Positions 11,407 through 20,670 of a stretch of 64,000 nt of DNA are shown here, one piece after another. The position numbers were made by a program, and so were the translations under genes. Where the stretch lies: contig JADKBS010000005.1 of NCBI GenBank assembly GCA_016714985.1, positions 242,501 through 306,500 on the forward strand, written 5' to 3'. Origin of the DNA: Saprospiraceae bacterium (GTDB lineage: Bacteria > Bacteroidota > Bacteroidia > Chitinophagales > Saprospiraceae). Under the pieces are notes generated by a model. The model saw only the letters and a list, made by a program, of their open reading frames with translations, did not search any database and had not been told where the DNA came from. Positions within the stretch are counted from its first letter, which is position 1. Every line of letters begins with the position of its first letter.

Positions 11407-13141
11407 ATGAAAAATAAAATGATGAAAAAAAAATACAATAATAGCGGTGCTGGCCTTGGCGGCTTACTTGTTTTTGGTGGGAGATGTTGGGGCGCAGACG
11501 AGGAGGGAAGTAGTTAAGGGGAGCAGCCAACAGATAAAACGTCAGGTATGGGGTAGCCTTAATGAGAAATATGCCAAACAGTTAGAGGAAAGTAATTTGA
11601 GGATTTTCCCCACCCGATGTGTTGTTAAAAGTCAAACTGATTGTGTCTTGAATGATGTACCATTTCAAGGGAGGCAGAGTGAGTTCATAGCAGTATCCTT
11701 GGTTTGGTATTCAATGGACTGGAAGGAATCTTCTGATACGATTAGATTAGCATTTAATCCAATTTACCCTAAAAGAGGAAAGACAACTTCGTTTTTCGTA
11801 CAACCTGATGGTCATGCGATTTCTGCGAATGGTAAGCATATCAGTGAACTGTTTTTTTTAGAGTCTGATTCAATGTTTTACAACGTAGTCTTTACAGGCC
11901 CATCAAATATCGACTCCCTCGAAATCCACTTCTTCGACCCCGGCTCCACGCCTCCTCAAACCTCCAAACCTCATACCTTCATACCTCAAACCTCCGACCG
12001 CGCCGTCTGCACCTGCCCCCAGCCCGCCTTCCAAGGCCGTCTCGATTGGTGTCCCGATGGCTCATGCCCTGCTGACCCTACCCCGGAATTTGTGCCTGAC
12101 CCGACGCACGTCATCGTCCATCATACCGCTGGTACCAATGTTTCCAGCGACTGGGCCGCCGTCGTGCGTTCCATCTGGGACTTCCATGTGAACACCAACG
12201 GCTGGGACGACATCGGCTACAACTGGCTCGTTGACCCGAACGGCGTTTTGTACGAAGGTAGGGGAGACGGTAGGCTCGGTGCCCATTTTTGCGCCCAAAA
12301 CGGCAAGACGACGGGCATCTGCGTCATTGGCGATTTCACCAGCATACAGCCGCAAGCTGCCGCAATGAATACGCTGGCCGATTTCCTTGCTTGGGAAACT
12401 TGCGACGAGAACATTGACCCGCTCGGCACTTCGTTCCACAGCGGCTCTGGCCTGACTTTAGCCAATGTTTCTGGGCACCGGGATGGATGCAACACAAGCT
12501 GCCCCGGCGACACGTTTTACCCGCTGCTGCCCAATGTTCGTCAAGCCACGCTGGACAATATCGAAAACGGCTGCGATGTGACAGCTTTGGAAGCGCCTAC
12601 CGTGCTGGCCATCACCTTCGTGAGCCACAATAAAATCAACCTGCAATGGCTCGACAATTCCAACACAGAAGCGGGCTACGTAATAGAACGGTCGGACAAC
12701 GTGGACAACGATTTCAGCCCCATTATCCAACTACCCGCCAATGCGACGGCTTTCAGCGACAACGGCGTTTCTCCCAACAACACCTACTTCTACCGTGTTC
12801 GGGCCAAGCAGGGCAGTGCCTTCTCCGATTACAGCAATGTTGCGGTAGCAATAACCTCGGTTTCTTCGGCGCCTTCGCAATTGCATGGCGGTTCCTTTGC
12901 CATTTCACCCAACCCGACGACTGGGCAGGTGTTTTTAAGTATTGAAAATCAATGGGTTGGAAGAACTGAGGCCGCCGTTTTTGACGGATTGGGCAGGATG
13001 GTGATTCCAGCTTTTTACGAAGTGAAGCAACATGAAAAGCAGTTAATAAAACTTGATTTGGGCCATTTGTCAGCGGGTTTGTATTGGGTGAAGATGGTTC
13101 AGGGAACAGAAGTAGGTTGGTTGAAGGTTGCGAAGAATTAG
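11407..13141 (+). CDS. Secreted N-acetylmuramoyl-L-alanine amidase with Fn3 and T9SS sorting domain; frame break in signal peptide
   Basis: From about 11447 the protein reads as a signal-peptide core (LALAAYLFLVGDVGAQ), an unassigned N-terminal region, an amidase_2/PGRP domain (about 12100-12560: THVIVHHTAGT, WDDIGYNWLVDPNGVLYEGR, SGHRDGCNTSCPGD, giving the His and Cys zinc ligands), an Fn3 domain and a C-terminal T9SS sorting domain (ISPNPTTGQV ... GLYWVKM). It should cleave the MurNAc-L-Ala amide of peptidoglycan, outside the cell or at the surface. The ATG codons at 11407, 11419 and 11422 are out of frame by one base; reading the A9 run at 11425-11433 as A8 gives MMKKNTIIAVLALAAYLF, a normal signal peptide. 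The linker before the amidase domain (11951-11996) consists of cctcaaacc-type word repeats. Confidence 0.85.
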
Positions 13142-13216
13142 TGGATTCGAAGGAGTAATTTTCTTTAACTTTGTAGAAACAGGTTGTAAAGATGGCATTC
13201 AAAAGGCTGTAAATAT

Positions 13217-14512
13217 TTACTCAATCTCCATCCCCAACCACTGCTCTAGCGTACCCACCAATTTCTCCCGTTCCACCTTCGTCATGTTCTTGATTCTTGC
13301 TCGTCCATGGTCAGTTTTTGGCATGAAAAAGAACACTGCATTCGTTTTGCCGGAGGGCCGCACCGCCGTGGCCGACCAAGTGTCCGAGTTGCCATTAATG
13401 TAGATGAAATTATTGCCCCAATCGTCGAGCCATTTGGCAACTTTGCGGGGCAATTCCCCATCGAAACTAGTGGCCGTGCCGGGTGGCATGAAGATGGCGC
13501 TGGGATTTGGCTTCATGGGTAGTGCCTTCAACAGCCCTTTGAATTCGTCTGTGCGGTAAGAGTAATAGCCCATTTCATCGCCAGCTTGGTAAAAATGGGA
13601 GTGGTAGCCTGTGATTTGCTCGTCGCTGAAAAAGTCAATATTCGAGACGGAGAGGATATGGCTCATGGCACTGTCGAGCGTAACATTGTCGCCGGGGATT
13701 TTCGAGCAATCGTGGCCAAGTTGCCAGAATGAAAACGGATACTCAAGCACTACATACTCGAACGCCTGCTCCAGGTTGATCCGACTAAATTTCCAACCTG
13801 CACCCTTGGCATACCATTGTAATTTAGGCAAAACCTCTGTCCTGTTCTTCAACATCCTCATTTGCACGGCCTTAACCTTGGCCCGGCATTCGGCACTGCC
13901 CACTGTGTCCAGGAAGGTGTAGATGCGCTTTTCCTCCAATTCAAGGTTGAGTGGTGCGACGTAAGACACGCTCACGTCCACATCGGCAGGGTAAAAGTAG
14001 CGGTAATAAATCGTAGTCTGACCGCCCTTGCTGATGCCCGTGCTCACCCATTTGCCCTTGTAGATTTCTCGGAAAACCTCGTTGATATGGTGCAGGTCGG
14101 CAGTGGCCTGCTCGAGGTTAAGGTATTGATAATCAAACTTTTCGGGTTTGCTCTCGCCGAAGTAGCGGTGCTCCACGTCAAGTTGGTTGGCATTTAGCAG
14201 GCGGGTAAGTTCATAGACCCGATTGGTTGGCCGTTCATAACCCTCCGTGCAGATGACCGTGGTTCGGTCGAAGCCCTTGTGCGTCAGGAATACCCGTTGG
14301 TAGAAATGGCCCTTGTCGGGGTGCTTGTGGTCGAGCGGTTGTCGGACTTTTAGCTCGTAGGCTGCCTCGAATCCTTCGGGGGATTCAATTTTTTTGAAAA
14401 TGACGTCGGGGAGATTGAAGAGGGCGGCTTCGATATTTGGGCTGGCTACGGGCTGTGCCGAAAGCCCAACCACAAAAATGAAAAAAAGGGTAAGCGGAAG
14501 CAAGTGCTTCAT
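13217..14512 (-). CDS. Secreted peptidase S37 (PS-10, tripeptidyl aminopeptidase-like)
   Basis: This protein has 431 residues from the ATG opening MKHLLPLTLFFIFVVGLSAQ, a signal peptide; the 17-residue upstream extension is not needed. The alpha/beta-hydrolase nucleophile motif is STGISKGGQT, and it is preceded by EHRYFGES, matching S37/PS-10 peptidases that remove tripeptides from protein N-termini. The likely catalytic His lies in PKTDHGRAR near the C-terminus and the acid in INGNSDTW. The location is periplasmic or extracellular. It stands alone, convergent with the amidase gene. Confidence 0.8.
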   Translation of the reverse strand: MKHLLPLTLFFIFVVGLSAQPVASPNIEAALFNLPDVIFKKIESPEGFEAAYELKVRQPLDHKHPDKGHFYQRVFLTHKGFDRTTVICTEGYERPTNRVYELTRLLNANQLDVEHRYFGESKPEKFDYQYLNLEQATADLHHINEVFREIYKGKWVSTGISKGGQTTIYYRYFYPADVDVSVSYVAPLNLELEEKRIYTFLDTVGSAECRAKVKAVQMRMLKNRTEVLPKLQWYAKGAGWKFSRINLEQAFEYVVLEYPFSFWQLGHDCSKIPGDNVTLDSAMSHILSVSNIDFFSDEQITGYHSHFYQAGDEMGYYSYRTDEFKGLLKALPMKPNPSAIFMPPGTATSFDGELPRKVAKWLDDWGNNFIYINGNSDTWSATAVRPSGKTNAVFFFMPKTDHGRARIKNMTKVEREKLVGTLEQWLGMEIE

Positions 14513-14582
14513 TTTCAATGAATTAAAAGAATGGATGGTGAAGGAATATAATGTTGTTGCCAATTTCCAAAATGGTGTACAC

Positions 14583-15474
14583 TTATTTTTTCGATGGCTT
14601 TTTGGTGATTCTAGTTTGAATGGCTGCTACAAACTCAACCGACACTTCAAGGAATTCGGCTATTTCCTGTATAGCAAATCGCTGTGTTCGCAGCATTTTG
14701 GTAGCGGCAATCGTTGCTTTTTTTATAGCACCTTCGGTCATGCCGATTTCGAGCCCTTCTTTTTTGCCTTTGACAATTCCTTCTGCCTTTCCTTCTGCTT
14801 TCCCTTCGGCCTTTCCTTGTTTGTAGCGAATATCCGTCTTCAGATCATAAGTGAATGCCATGTCTTCTGAAATTTTGATGAAAAGTGGTTGCAATTTACG
14901 CAGTTTGGACAAAACCTCCAAACGCCTTACATGCTTTCCAAACGAGGTTTTATCCTTCGATAGTTCGTTAATCCGGTCTAAAATCCGATGTATGACAATA
15001 TCAGGCCTGTCGTCGCCATAATCGGCGAGAATAGCCCAAATCACAGCTTCTGGAATATCGGCATCCAAGAATTTCTGATAACCGATGGTTTTGAGGCCAA
15101 TCACTTCGAAGCGATGTTCCGTATGACTATCCTTGAAATGGCTTGAGATTTTTCAAATCAATTTTATCCCCTAGGTTGATAACGTATTGCAGGATGCTGT
15201 GGTTGAGCAGCATGTGCAGCATCCCTTTTTTCAGGAGCATTACCCCACCGATGTCCTCGTCCGGTAGGTGGAATTCGAGGTGGAGCACCTGTCGGGAAGC
15301 CGTGTCCTCGAACACTTACATTTTCAAATGGTCGGCTTCCCGCTCCAGCGTGTATTGGATTTTGTCCTCGATTTCCAAGGCGTCGCCAAATCGAAGCCCC
15401 AGGGCAATTTCTGCCAATGGCCTAAGTGCAGGCTCAATGATTTCCTTTATGACCCTGTCATAGATGTTTGCCAT
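14583..15474 (-). pseudogene. Rpn-family PD-(D/E)XK nuclease/transposase-like gene, broken twice
   Basis: Read on the minus strand from ATG at 15474: MANIYDRVIKEIIEPALRPL, typical of the Rpn/YhgA-like family common in Bacteroidota and cyanobacteria. A TAA stop follows LEREADHLKM at about 15316, the same frame continues with TASRQVLHLEFHLPDED to LKNLKPFQG, and then a one-base frame change near 15135-15150 leads into HFKDSHTEHRFEVIGLK and the C-terminal part. That part contains the family's Lys/Gly/Glu low-complexity run (KQGKAEGKAEGKAEG) and a final helix-turn-helix-like segment. One stop plus one frameshift make a decayed gene more likely than sequencing error alone. Relatives promote RecA-independent recombination or act as nucleases. 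Confidence 0.75.
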
Positions 15475-15514
15475 AGTATGATTTGGATTGTGGTTATTTG
15501 AAAAAACACTACTG

Positions 15515-16741
15515 TTACCCTTTTGCCACCCGCTCCACCTCCCGCCAAACCCTGAAAATATTCTTGTAGCAAATCTTCGAAATATCCTCCTCCGAGTAGC
15601 CCCGTTTCAACAAAACATAAAGGAGGTTGGGAAAAGCGGCAACGTCCTTTAAACCTGTCGGGAGCGAATCGCCGACCCCATCATAATCGGAACCTAAGCC
15701 CACATGATCAATCCCGGCGAGCTTCACGGCATGGTCAATATGGTTGGCCACCATCTCCACGTCAGAGTATAGCGAGTCCCGGTTTTCTTCCGAAAACTGT
15801 TTGATGAGGGGCTTGGCAGCCTCGTCCTCCTCATTCAGCCCCTTGGCTTCCAGTATGGCCAGCAGCTTGGTGCGCATGGCCTCCCGGCTCTTCACGATGC
15901 GGTGGTCGAGAAAGGTAGAGCCGAAATTTATCATGATGACACCACCGTTTTTACCCAATGTCCGAATCATGTCGTCGCTCATATTTCGTTGAAAATCAGG
16001 TGTGTAGCTGCGGCAAGACGAGTGCGAGGCAATGACGGGGGCTTTCGTCACGCCGATGGTTTGGTAAAATGCAGCATCGCTCACATGCGATATGTCCACC
16101 ATGATGCCAACACGGTTCATCTCCAGCACCACGTCCCTTCCGAACGGACTGAGGCCGTTGTGGGTGCGAGTGGTGTCATAACTGGAGTCGCAGATAAGGT
16201 TGTCGGTGGCATGGGTAAGCGTGATATAGCGGATGCCCTGGTTGTGGAAGTAGGCGAGGTCGGCAACCTTGGTGATAGGTGCCCCGTTTTCCATGCCCAT
16301 CGGTAAGCTGATTTTACCTTCGGCAAAATTGCGCTCAATGTCGGCGGGCGAGTAGGCCGGGGCAAACTTGTCGGGGTGCATCTTTGAAATGTCACCTACC
16401 ATATTAATTAAGGTGTCGGCGAAACTGGTGCCGCCATCGGCCCGCTGTTGGTGGCCGGAAGGGATGTAAATTGACATGAAGGGGGCACTGAGGCCGCCCT
16501 TTTTTGCCCGCACATAATCGAAGTCCCCTTCGTCCGTTTCGATGGGCATGGCAATGAACTCTTTCGTGAGCCGGAAGTTTTTTACTGAGAGCCTGGAAGG
16601 CAAGTCCACATGTCCATCCACGATGATGAAAAGGTGGGCGAGTTCATCGGCACGTTGGCGGAGCGCCTCATCGGAGGCGGGGCTTTGGGCCAAAACGCCC
16701 ATTGCCAAGGCAATAAAAAAATTGGTGAGTTGAATTTTCAT
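15515..16741 (-). CDS. Membrane dipeptidase, peptidase M19 family
   Basis: This 408-residue zinc dipeptidase starts at the ATG opening MKIQLTNFFIALAMGVLAQ, a signal peptide. Metal ligands of the M19 (renal dipeptidase) family are seen: HxD in VDGHVDLPSR, the bridging Glu in LPMGMENGAP, His in VIASHSSCRSY and His near HIDHAVKLAGIDHVGLGSD. It would hydrolyse dipeptides, including D-containing ones, in the periplasm, probably for nutrient uptake. It is monocistronic as far as seen. Confidence 0.92.
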   Translation of the reverse strand: MKIQLTNFFIALAMGVLAQSPASDEALRQRADELAHLFIIVDGHVDLPSRLSVKNFRLTKEFIAMPIETDEGDFDYVRAKKGGLSAPFMSIYIPSGHQQRADGGTSFADTLINMVGDISKMHPDKFAPAYSPADIERNFAEGKISLPMGMENGAPITKVADLAYFHNQGIRYITLTHATDNLICDSSYDTTRTHNGLSPFGRDVVLEMNRVGIMVDISHVSDAAFYQTIGVTKAPVIASHSSCRSYTPDFQRNMSDDMIRTLGKNGGVIMINFGSTFLDHRIVKSREAMRTKLLAILEAKGLNEEDEAAKPLIKQFSEENRDSLYSDVEMVANHIDHAVKLAGIDHVGLGSDYDGVGDSLPTGLKDVAAFPNLLYVLLKRGYSEEDISKICYKNIFRVWREVERVAKG

Positions 16742-16934
16742 GCCAGGTGGTATTATTTGCAAAGCATTCGCCCTTTTGCCTAATTGTTCAATCAATTGAA
16801 ATGCAATGCATTGCCTCGACTGCCAACTTTGGTCTGGCTACTTTGGACTGAATCAGGCGGGAAGTTAGGCAGATTGGTCGAAATCCAGTGACCTGCTCAC
16901 GGAAGGCCGTGAAATTTGGCTTCACAATTCATTG

Positions 16935-16942
16935 TATTTTTG
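16935..16942 (+). promoter_or_regulatory. Candidate promoter: TATTTTTG with TTTG 16 bases upstream
   Basis: The -7-like box TATTTTTG lies 52 bases before the ATG at 16994, with TTTG at 16915-16918. Spacing of 16 is a little shorter than the usual 19-21 for Bacteroidota. Confidence 0.45.
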
Positions 16943-16993
16943 CAGCACGCTCTTTTGAATATTCAATTTGTATTTTTTTTTCCTTCGGAAAAT

Positions 16994-18382
16994 ATGAACT
17001 TCAGACTACCCATCATTTCATTTTTACTCTTGGTTTGCTCCGCAATGAGCGCCCGCTCCTCCGCACCCGCCAACGACCATTGCACCAAGGCGATGGTGCT
17101 GAAGAACGTAGTCAATTTTTGCAGCGCACCCCGCCAGTTCACCAACCACGAGGCCACGCCCGGCGGCCCCGACCCGGCGGCTTGTTTCCCGCCCTATCTA
17201 TTGGGCGATTCGGACGACGACGTATGGTTCAAGTTCACAGCAATTGCCTCCGTGGTGAACATCAGGGTCATCGGAGCCATCAAGAACAACCCCGGTGGTA
17301 CCTTGCAATACCCGCAGTTGGCGCTGTACCGGGGTGATTGCAAGGCATTGTTCGAGGTGGGCTGCATCTCCGATGGGCAGGGCTACAACATTGTCGAGAC
17401 CTTCATCAGCAACCTCGTGGCAGGGCAGAACTATTTTATTAGGGTGGACGGCCGCAACAATCGCACGGGCAGTTTCCAGCTTTGCGTCAACAATTTCAAC
17501 CCCGTGCCCTCGCCCTCGTCCGACTGTGCCTCGGCGGTGGTGCTCTGCGACAAGTCCGGCTTTGCAGTGCCCAGCATGAGCACGGCTGGCAAGGATGAGG
17601 CTGAATTGCCGAGGGGCATTTGTGTTCCTGACGAAACGCAGTCGGCTTGGTATAAATGGACCTGTGAAAATACAGGAACCCTCACCTTTAAACTTACCCC
17701 CAACAAGCCCAGTGACGACCTCGATTTTGTGCTGTTCATCCTGCCAAATGGGGTGGGCGATTGCTCCATGAAAATCCCAGTGCGCTGCATGGCCGCTGGC
17801 GAAAACCTCGGCATGCCCTATTCCAACTGGAAGCGCTGCTCCGGCCCTACAGGTCTCGAAGAAGGCTCCTCCGACATCGTTGAAGACCAGGGCTGCGACG
17901 AAAACAATGACAGCTATCTGGCACCGCTCCGCATGGAGGCTGGCAAGAGTTATGCCCTCATGGTGAACAACTATCAGAACACGGGCAACGGTTTTTCGGT
18001 GGATTTCGGTGGGTCGGGTAGTTTGGTTGGGCCAGGGGCACATTTCACCTTTAGCAAGCTAACGCTTGAAATTAATGAAAAATTGACCATCAAGGATGCC
18101 AGCAGTTTCGGTGGGGCCATCAAGAAATGGGAGTGGAATTTTGGCGTGGACGCCAAGCCACAAAAAGCAATAGGGGCTGGCCCGCATACCGTCAGCTATT
18201 CGTCAAAAGGCAAAAAATCCGTCACGCTCAGTATTCAAACCGACAATGGCTGTAAAGTGACCAAGGTGCGGTCGGTGGACGTGACCGCTGCGCCTCCCGC
18301 CAAGCCCAAGCCACCTAAGGTGGACAAGGCTCAAGTAATGCCAGTCATCGCTCCGCCACCCGCACTGCCAGCCATCGAATAA
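16994..18382 (+). CDS. Secreted PKD-domain protein, N-terminal part of an OmpA-type protein
   Basis: This 462-residue protein starts with a signal peptide (NFRLPIISFLLLVCSAMSA). Two pre-peptidase-like beta domains follow (DDDVWFKFTAIASVVNIRV ... YFIRVDGRNNRTGSFQLCV and QSAWYKWTCENTGTLTFKL ... SYALMVNNYQNTGNGFSV), then a PKD domain (about residues 355-430, IKKWEWNFG ... SKGKKSVTLSIQTDNGC) and a Pro/Lys-rich tail. It ends at TAA 18380-18382, but the same frame stays open for a further 177 codons that encode an OmpA-family domain, so this is probably the front of a longer outer-membrane, peptidoglycan-binding protein. Function beyond cell-surface association is not known. Confidence 0.8.
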   Translation: MNFRLPIISFLLLVCSAMSARSSAPANDHCTKAMVLKNVVNFCSAPRQFTNHEATPGGPDPAACFPPYLLGDSDDDVWFKFTAIASVVNIRVIGAIKNNPGGTLQYPQLALYRGDCKALFEVGCISDGQGYNIVETFISNLVAGQNYFIRVDGRNNRTGSFQLCVNNFNPVPSPSSDCASAVVLCDKSGFAVPSMSTAGKDEAELPRGICVPDETQSAWYKWTCENTGTLTFKLTPNKPSDDLDFVLFILPNGVGDCSMKIPVRCMAAGENLGMPYSNWKRCSGPTGLEEGSSDIVEDQGCDENNDSYLAPLRMEAGKSYALMVNNYQNTGNGFSVDFGGSGSLVGPGAHFTFSKLTLEINEKLTIKDASSFGGAIKKWEWNFGVDAKPQKAIGAGPHTVSYSSKGKKSVTLSIQTDNGCKVTKVRSVDVTAAPPAKPKPPKVDKAQVMPVIAPPPALPAIE

Positions 18383-18916
18383 AAAGATACCATAGCCATA
18401 GCGCCCCCGCCTTTTACCTCAGAGCGTTCGGCACAAACAGGAGGCACAGCCCTGGAGGAACTTCTGCCGCCCCCATCCTTAGAACCTGCAGAGGCACCTG
18501 CGCCAGTTGACACCCTCCGACCAGCTCCTATCGCCACTTGGGAAGACACCACTTGGACGCAGGTGACCTATCTCGTCAACTATGTGGCCACCATCTATTT
18601 CAAGGCTGATTCCTCCTCCTTGCAGGAAAAGGATCTTGAGGTGTTGGACAAAATTGTGTCCATGATGAACGAAAACCCCAAGTACCTTGCCCATATAGAA
18701 GGGCATACCAACAACCTCCCCAGCGACGACTATGCCGAACGGCTCAGTAAGGCCCGTGCCGATGCCGTTATCTTTGAATTGATGGAAAAAGGCATTGACC
18801 CTCAACGACTTACCCGAAAGGCCCTCGGCAAAAAACAGGTCGTCAGCAAGGAAAAAGACCACACCCACCGCAAGCTGAACCAACGGGTGGAGGTAAAGCT
18901 GATGGTCAGGCAGTAG
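18383..18916 (+). pseudogene. OmpA C-terminal-like domain, in frame after the TAA
   Basis: This 177-codon continuation of the preceding gene lies in the same frame. A Pro-rich linker (LEELLPPPSLEPAEAPAPVD) leads into an OmpA/MotB fold: VNYVATIYFKADSSSLQEKD, YLAHIEGHTNNLPSDDYAER, LSKARADAVIFELMEKGIDP, LTRKALGKKQVV and LNQRVEVKLM. This domain binds the diaminopimelate stem of peptidoglycan in known proteins. No credible start lies upstream of the first domain strand, so without read-through the domain would not be made. A single substitution (for example GAA, CAA or AAA to TAA) explains the break. Confidence 0.75.
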
Positions 18917-19140
18917 GATTTCGGATTATTCGATTGCGGATTATTTGATTGCAGATTTCGGATTGGGCAGAGAGTGTCTTGGAAAAGTGGATTGCACCTG
19001 CCTGTTCGGCAGACAGGGATTGCAGATTGGGTAATGGTTTGAGGTAAGATTTTACCTTTGCCACAGGAAGCACGGAATGTAGGTATTGTCTCGGCCAATC
19101 CGCAATCCGCTAATCCGCTAATCCGCTAATCCGCAATCGA
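18916..19140. repeat. Short-word inverted repeat (aatccgc words) upstream of CPBP gene
   Basis: Left arm 18916-18966 contains repeated cggatt/gattg words (ggattgcgg-like), and right arm 19095-19140 is a tandem of aatccgc/aatccgct running right up to the ATG of the next gene. The arms are degenerate reverse complements. Between them lie a smaller hairpin (about 18997-19018, cctgcctgttcggcagacagg) and a TACCTTTG box. Confidence 0.8.
19053..19060 (+). promoter_or_regulatory. Candidate -7 box TACCTTTG for CPBP gene
   Basis: Exact TAnnTTTG match 80 bases upstream of the ATG at 19141. It lies between the arms of the short-word repeat. No well-spaced TTTG is seen. Confidence 0.4.
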
Positions 19141-19827
19141 ATGCCCAACGCTGGCCTATCCATCCTCACCATCACCCTTGCTTACACCATCTATTATTTT
19201 GCATGGAATTCGCCATCGCTTCGCAAATGGTTTGACAAAAAATATGGGGAAGCGCCCGCCAAAATCAAATGGATTTACTTCGTTCGATGGAATGGGGTTG
19301 CTTTTTTCGGTGTGCTGTCTTTGGCTATTTGCCTATTCCAAGGTATTGATTTACAGTCGGTTGGGCTTGGTTTTAAAAATTGGAAACCGACCTTGGGTTG
19401 GACGATCGGCCTTAGTGCAGTGGTCACCGTTATGAACTACTTCGCCGCCCGTTCTCCCGACAACCTCGTCATGTACCCCATGATACGCACCCGCCCGCCC
19501 TGGCCGAATAGCCTTCTCGTAGGCAGCGCCTTCACCTGGGCCATGTACCTATTGGCCTACGAGTTTGCCTTTCGGGGCTTTCTCTTCTTTACTTGCCGAG
19601 CCGTAATGGACTTGCCACTTGCCATTGCCGTGAACATCTCGCTCTACGTCCTCGTTCACATCGCCAAAGGCTGGAAGGAAGCCGTTGGGGCCGTGCCGCT
19701 CGGCATCGTCCTCTGTCTCCTCACCGAACAGACCGGCACCATTTGGATTGCTTTCCTTGTGCACGTCGCCATGGCATGGGGCAATGAGTGGTGGTCATAT
19801 TATTGGACAAGTCGGAATATCACTTGA
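19141..19827 (+). CDS. CPBP-family intramembrane metalloprotease (CAAX-like)
   Basis: This 228-residue polytopic membrane protein carries the CPBP/Abi motifs: motif 1 YEFAFRGFLFF (Glu plus Arg), motif 2 His in YVLVHIAKGWKEA and motif 3 His in FLVHVAMAWGNEWW. Members are glutamic-type intramembrane proteases related to Rce1. In bacteria they are linked to bacteriocin immunity, signalling or unknown roles, so the substrate cannot be named. The start codon directly abuts the right arm of the aatccgc repeat. There is no neighbouring peptide gene to suggest immunity. Confidence 0.82.
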   Translation: MPNAGLSILTITLAYTIYYFAWNSPSLRKWFDKKYGEAPAKIKWIYFVRWNGVAFFGVLSLAICLFQGIDLQSVGLGFKNWKPTLGWTIGLSAVVTVMNYFAARSPDNLVMYPMIRTRPPWPNSLLVGSAFTWAMYLLAYEFAFRGFLFFTCRAVMDLPLAIAVNISLYVLVHIAKGWKEAVGAVPLGIVLCLLTEQTGTIWIAFLVHVAMAWGNEWWSYYWTSRNIT

Positions 19828-19870
19828 TTTAGCAAAAATGTTATAATTCCAACACTAAGCCCCGCTTACA

Positions 19871-20099
19871 CCGCTTTCCCAAAGGGATAAATTGTCATCG
19901 CTATAGTCGCCCCTACATCACATGTGTCCGAACCCCAGCGTCTGTCACGTGTGTGCGCCACGGTGTGTGCCGCTTTCCCAAAGGGATAAATTGTCTTGGT
20001 CGAAGACCACCCCTGCGCATGTGTGACGCACACCGTGACGCACCCTCATGACGCAGCGGTCGCCTTCGGCGATGACAATTTATCCCTTTGGGAAAGCGG
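19871..20099. repeat. Palindromic dispersed repeat cluster 1 (gctttcccaaaggg element)
   Basis: Three copies of a roughly 30-base element starting ccgctttcccaaagggataa occur: direct at 19871-19900 and 19970-19996, and inverted at 20071-20099. The flanks share gtgtgcgccacggtgtg-like tails. The core contains its own small palindrome (tcccaaaggga). The 424-base stretch from 19828 to 20251 holds this cluster and no credible gene. A second cluster lies at 25280-25462. Confidence 0.85.
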
Positions 20100-20251
20100 C
20101 GTGTACCGGGACGAGTACCGGGTGCTGGGATGGACATGGGAGCCTTATAAACGTTAAGGAAGTGTTAAATCCCCTCCTAATTGCATGTGAAAATATCATA
20201 ATACAACTTACCACCGCAAACCATTTTCATTCACCCAAAATTTTCATTTTT

Positions 20252-20602
20252 ATGAAAAAACTCCTTTTAATGCTGCTTTTTGCAGCCCCACTCGCTTTCG
20301 GCTTTGCCAGCCTTCCCACGGTGGACGACGACTGTGCCTGCAGCTCGCCGACCAATGTACACAAGACCTTTGGCAGCAGTGGCTCGGCCACCTATGCCTG
20401 GGATGCCGTGAGCGGGGCTACCAGCTACAAGGTGAAGTACGTGCGCCAGAGCGACGGCTATGCCAGCCCGGAATGGAGCACCTCCTCCACCTCCTACACC
20501 TTCACGGGCCTGGCCCCCGGTGCCTACAAGTTCTACTTCGCTGCCAACTGTGGCGGGGAGGCGTCGGGGTTCATCGTGATTGAGGACCTTGCTGGCACTT
20601 GA
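20252..20602 (+). CDS. Small secreted Fn3-like protein
   Basis: This 116-residue protein has a clear signal peptide (KKLLLMLLFAAPLAFGFA). The mature part is one fibronectin type III-like domain (TNVHKTFGSSGSATYAWDAV ... YKVKYVRQSDGYASPEWST ... YTFTGLAPGAYKFYFAANC) with four cysteines, two near the N-terminus (CAC). The ATG at 20252 is chosen because the signal peptide starts there; an upstream in-frame extension runs into the repeat cluster. No catalytic motif is visible. Similar single-domain secreted proteins occur in families of unknown function in Bacteroidota. Confidence 0.7.
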   Translation: MKKLLLMLLFAAPLAFGFASLPTVDDDCACSSPTNVHKTFGSSGSATYAWDAVSGATSYKVKYVRQSDGYASPEWSTSSTSYTFTGLAPGAYKFYFAANCGGEASGFIVIEDLAGT

Positions 20603-20638
20603 AAAGCTGCCACTGGTTAGGAAAGGCACCAAAGGTGC

Positions 20639-20670
20639 AAGCGCAGCTTCGGGTACGGGGCTGCGCTTTT
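20639..20670. terminator. Terminator between convergent genes
   Basis: A nine-base perfect stem (aagcgcagc with gctgcgctt, 20639-20647 and 20660-20668) is followed by T residues; it serves the Fn3 gene and overlaps the tail of the minus-strand gene that follows. Confidence 0.75.
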
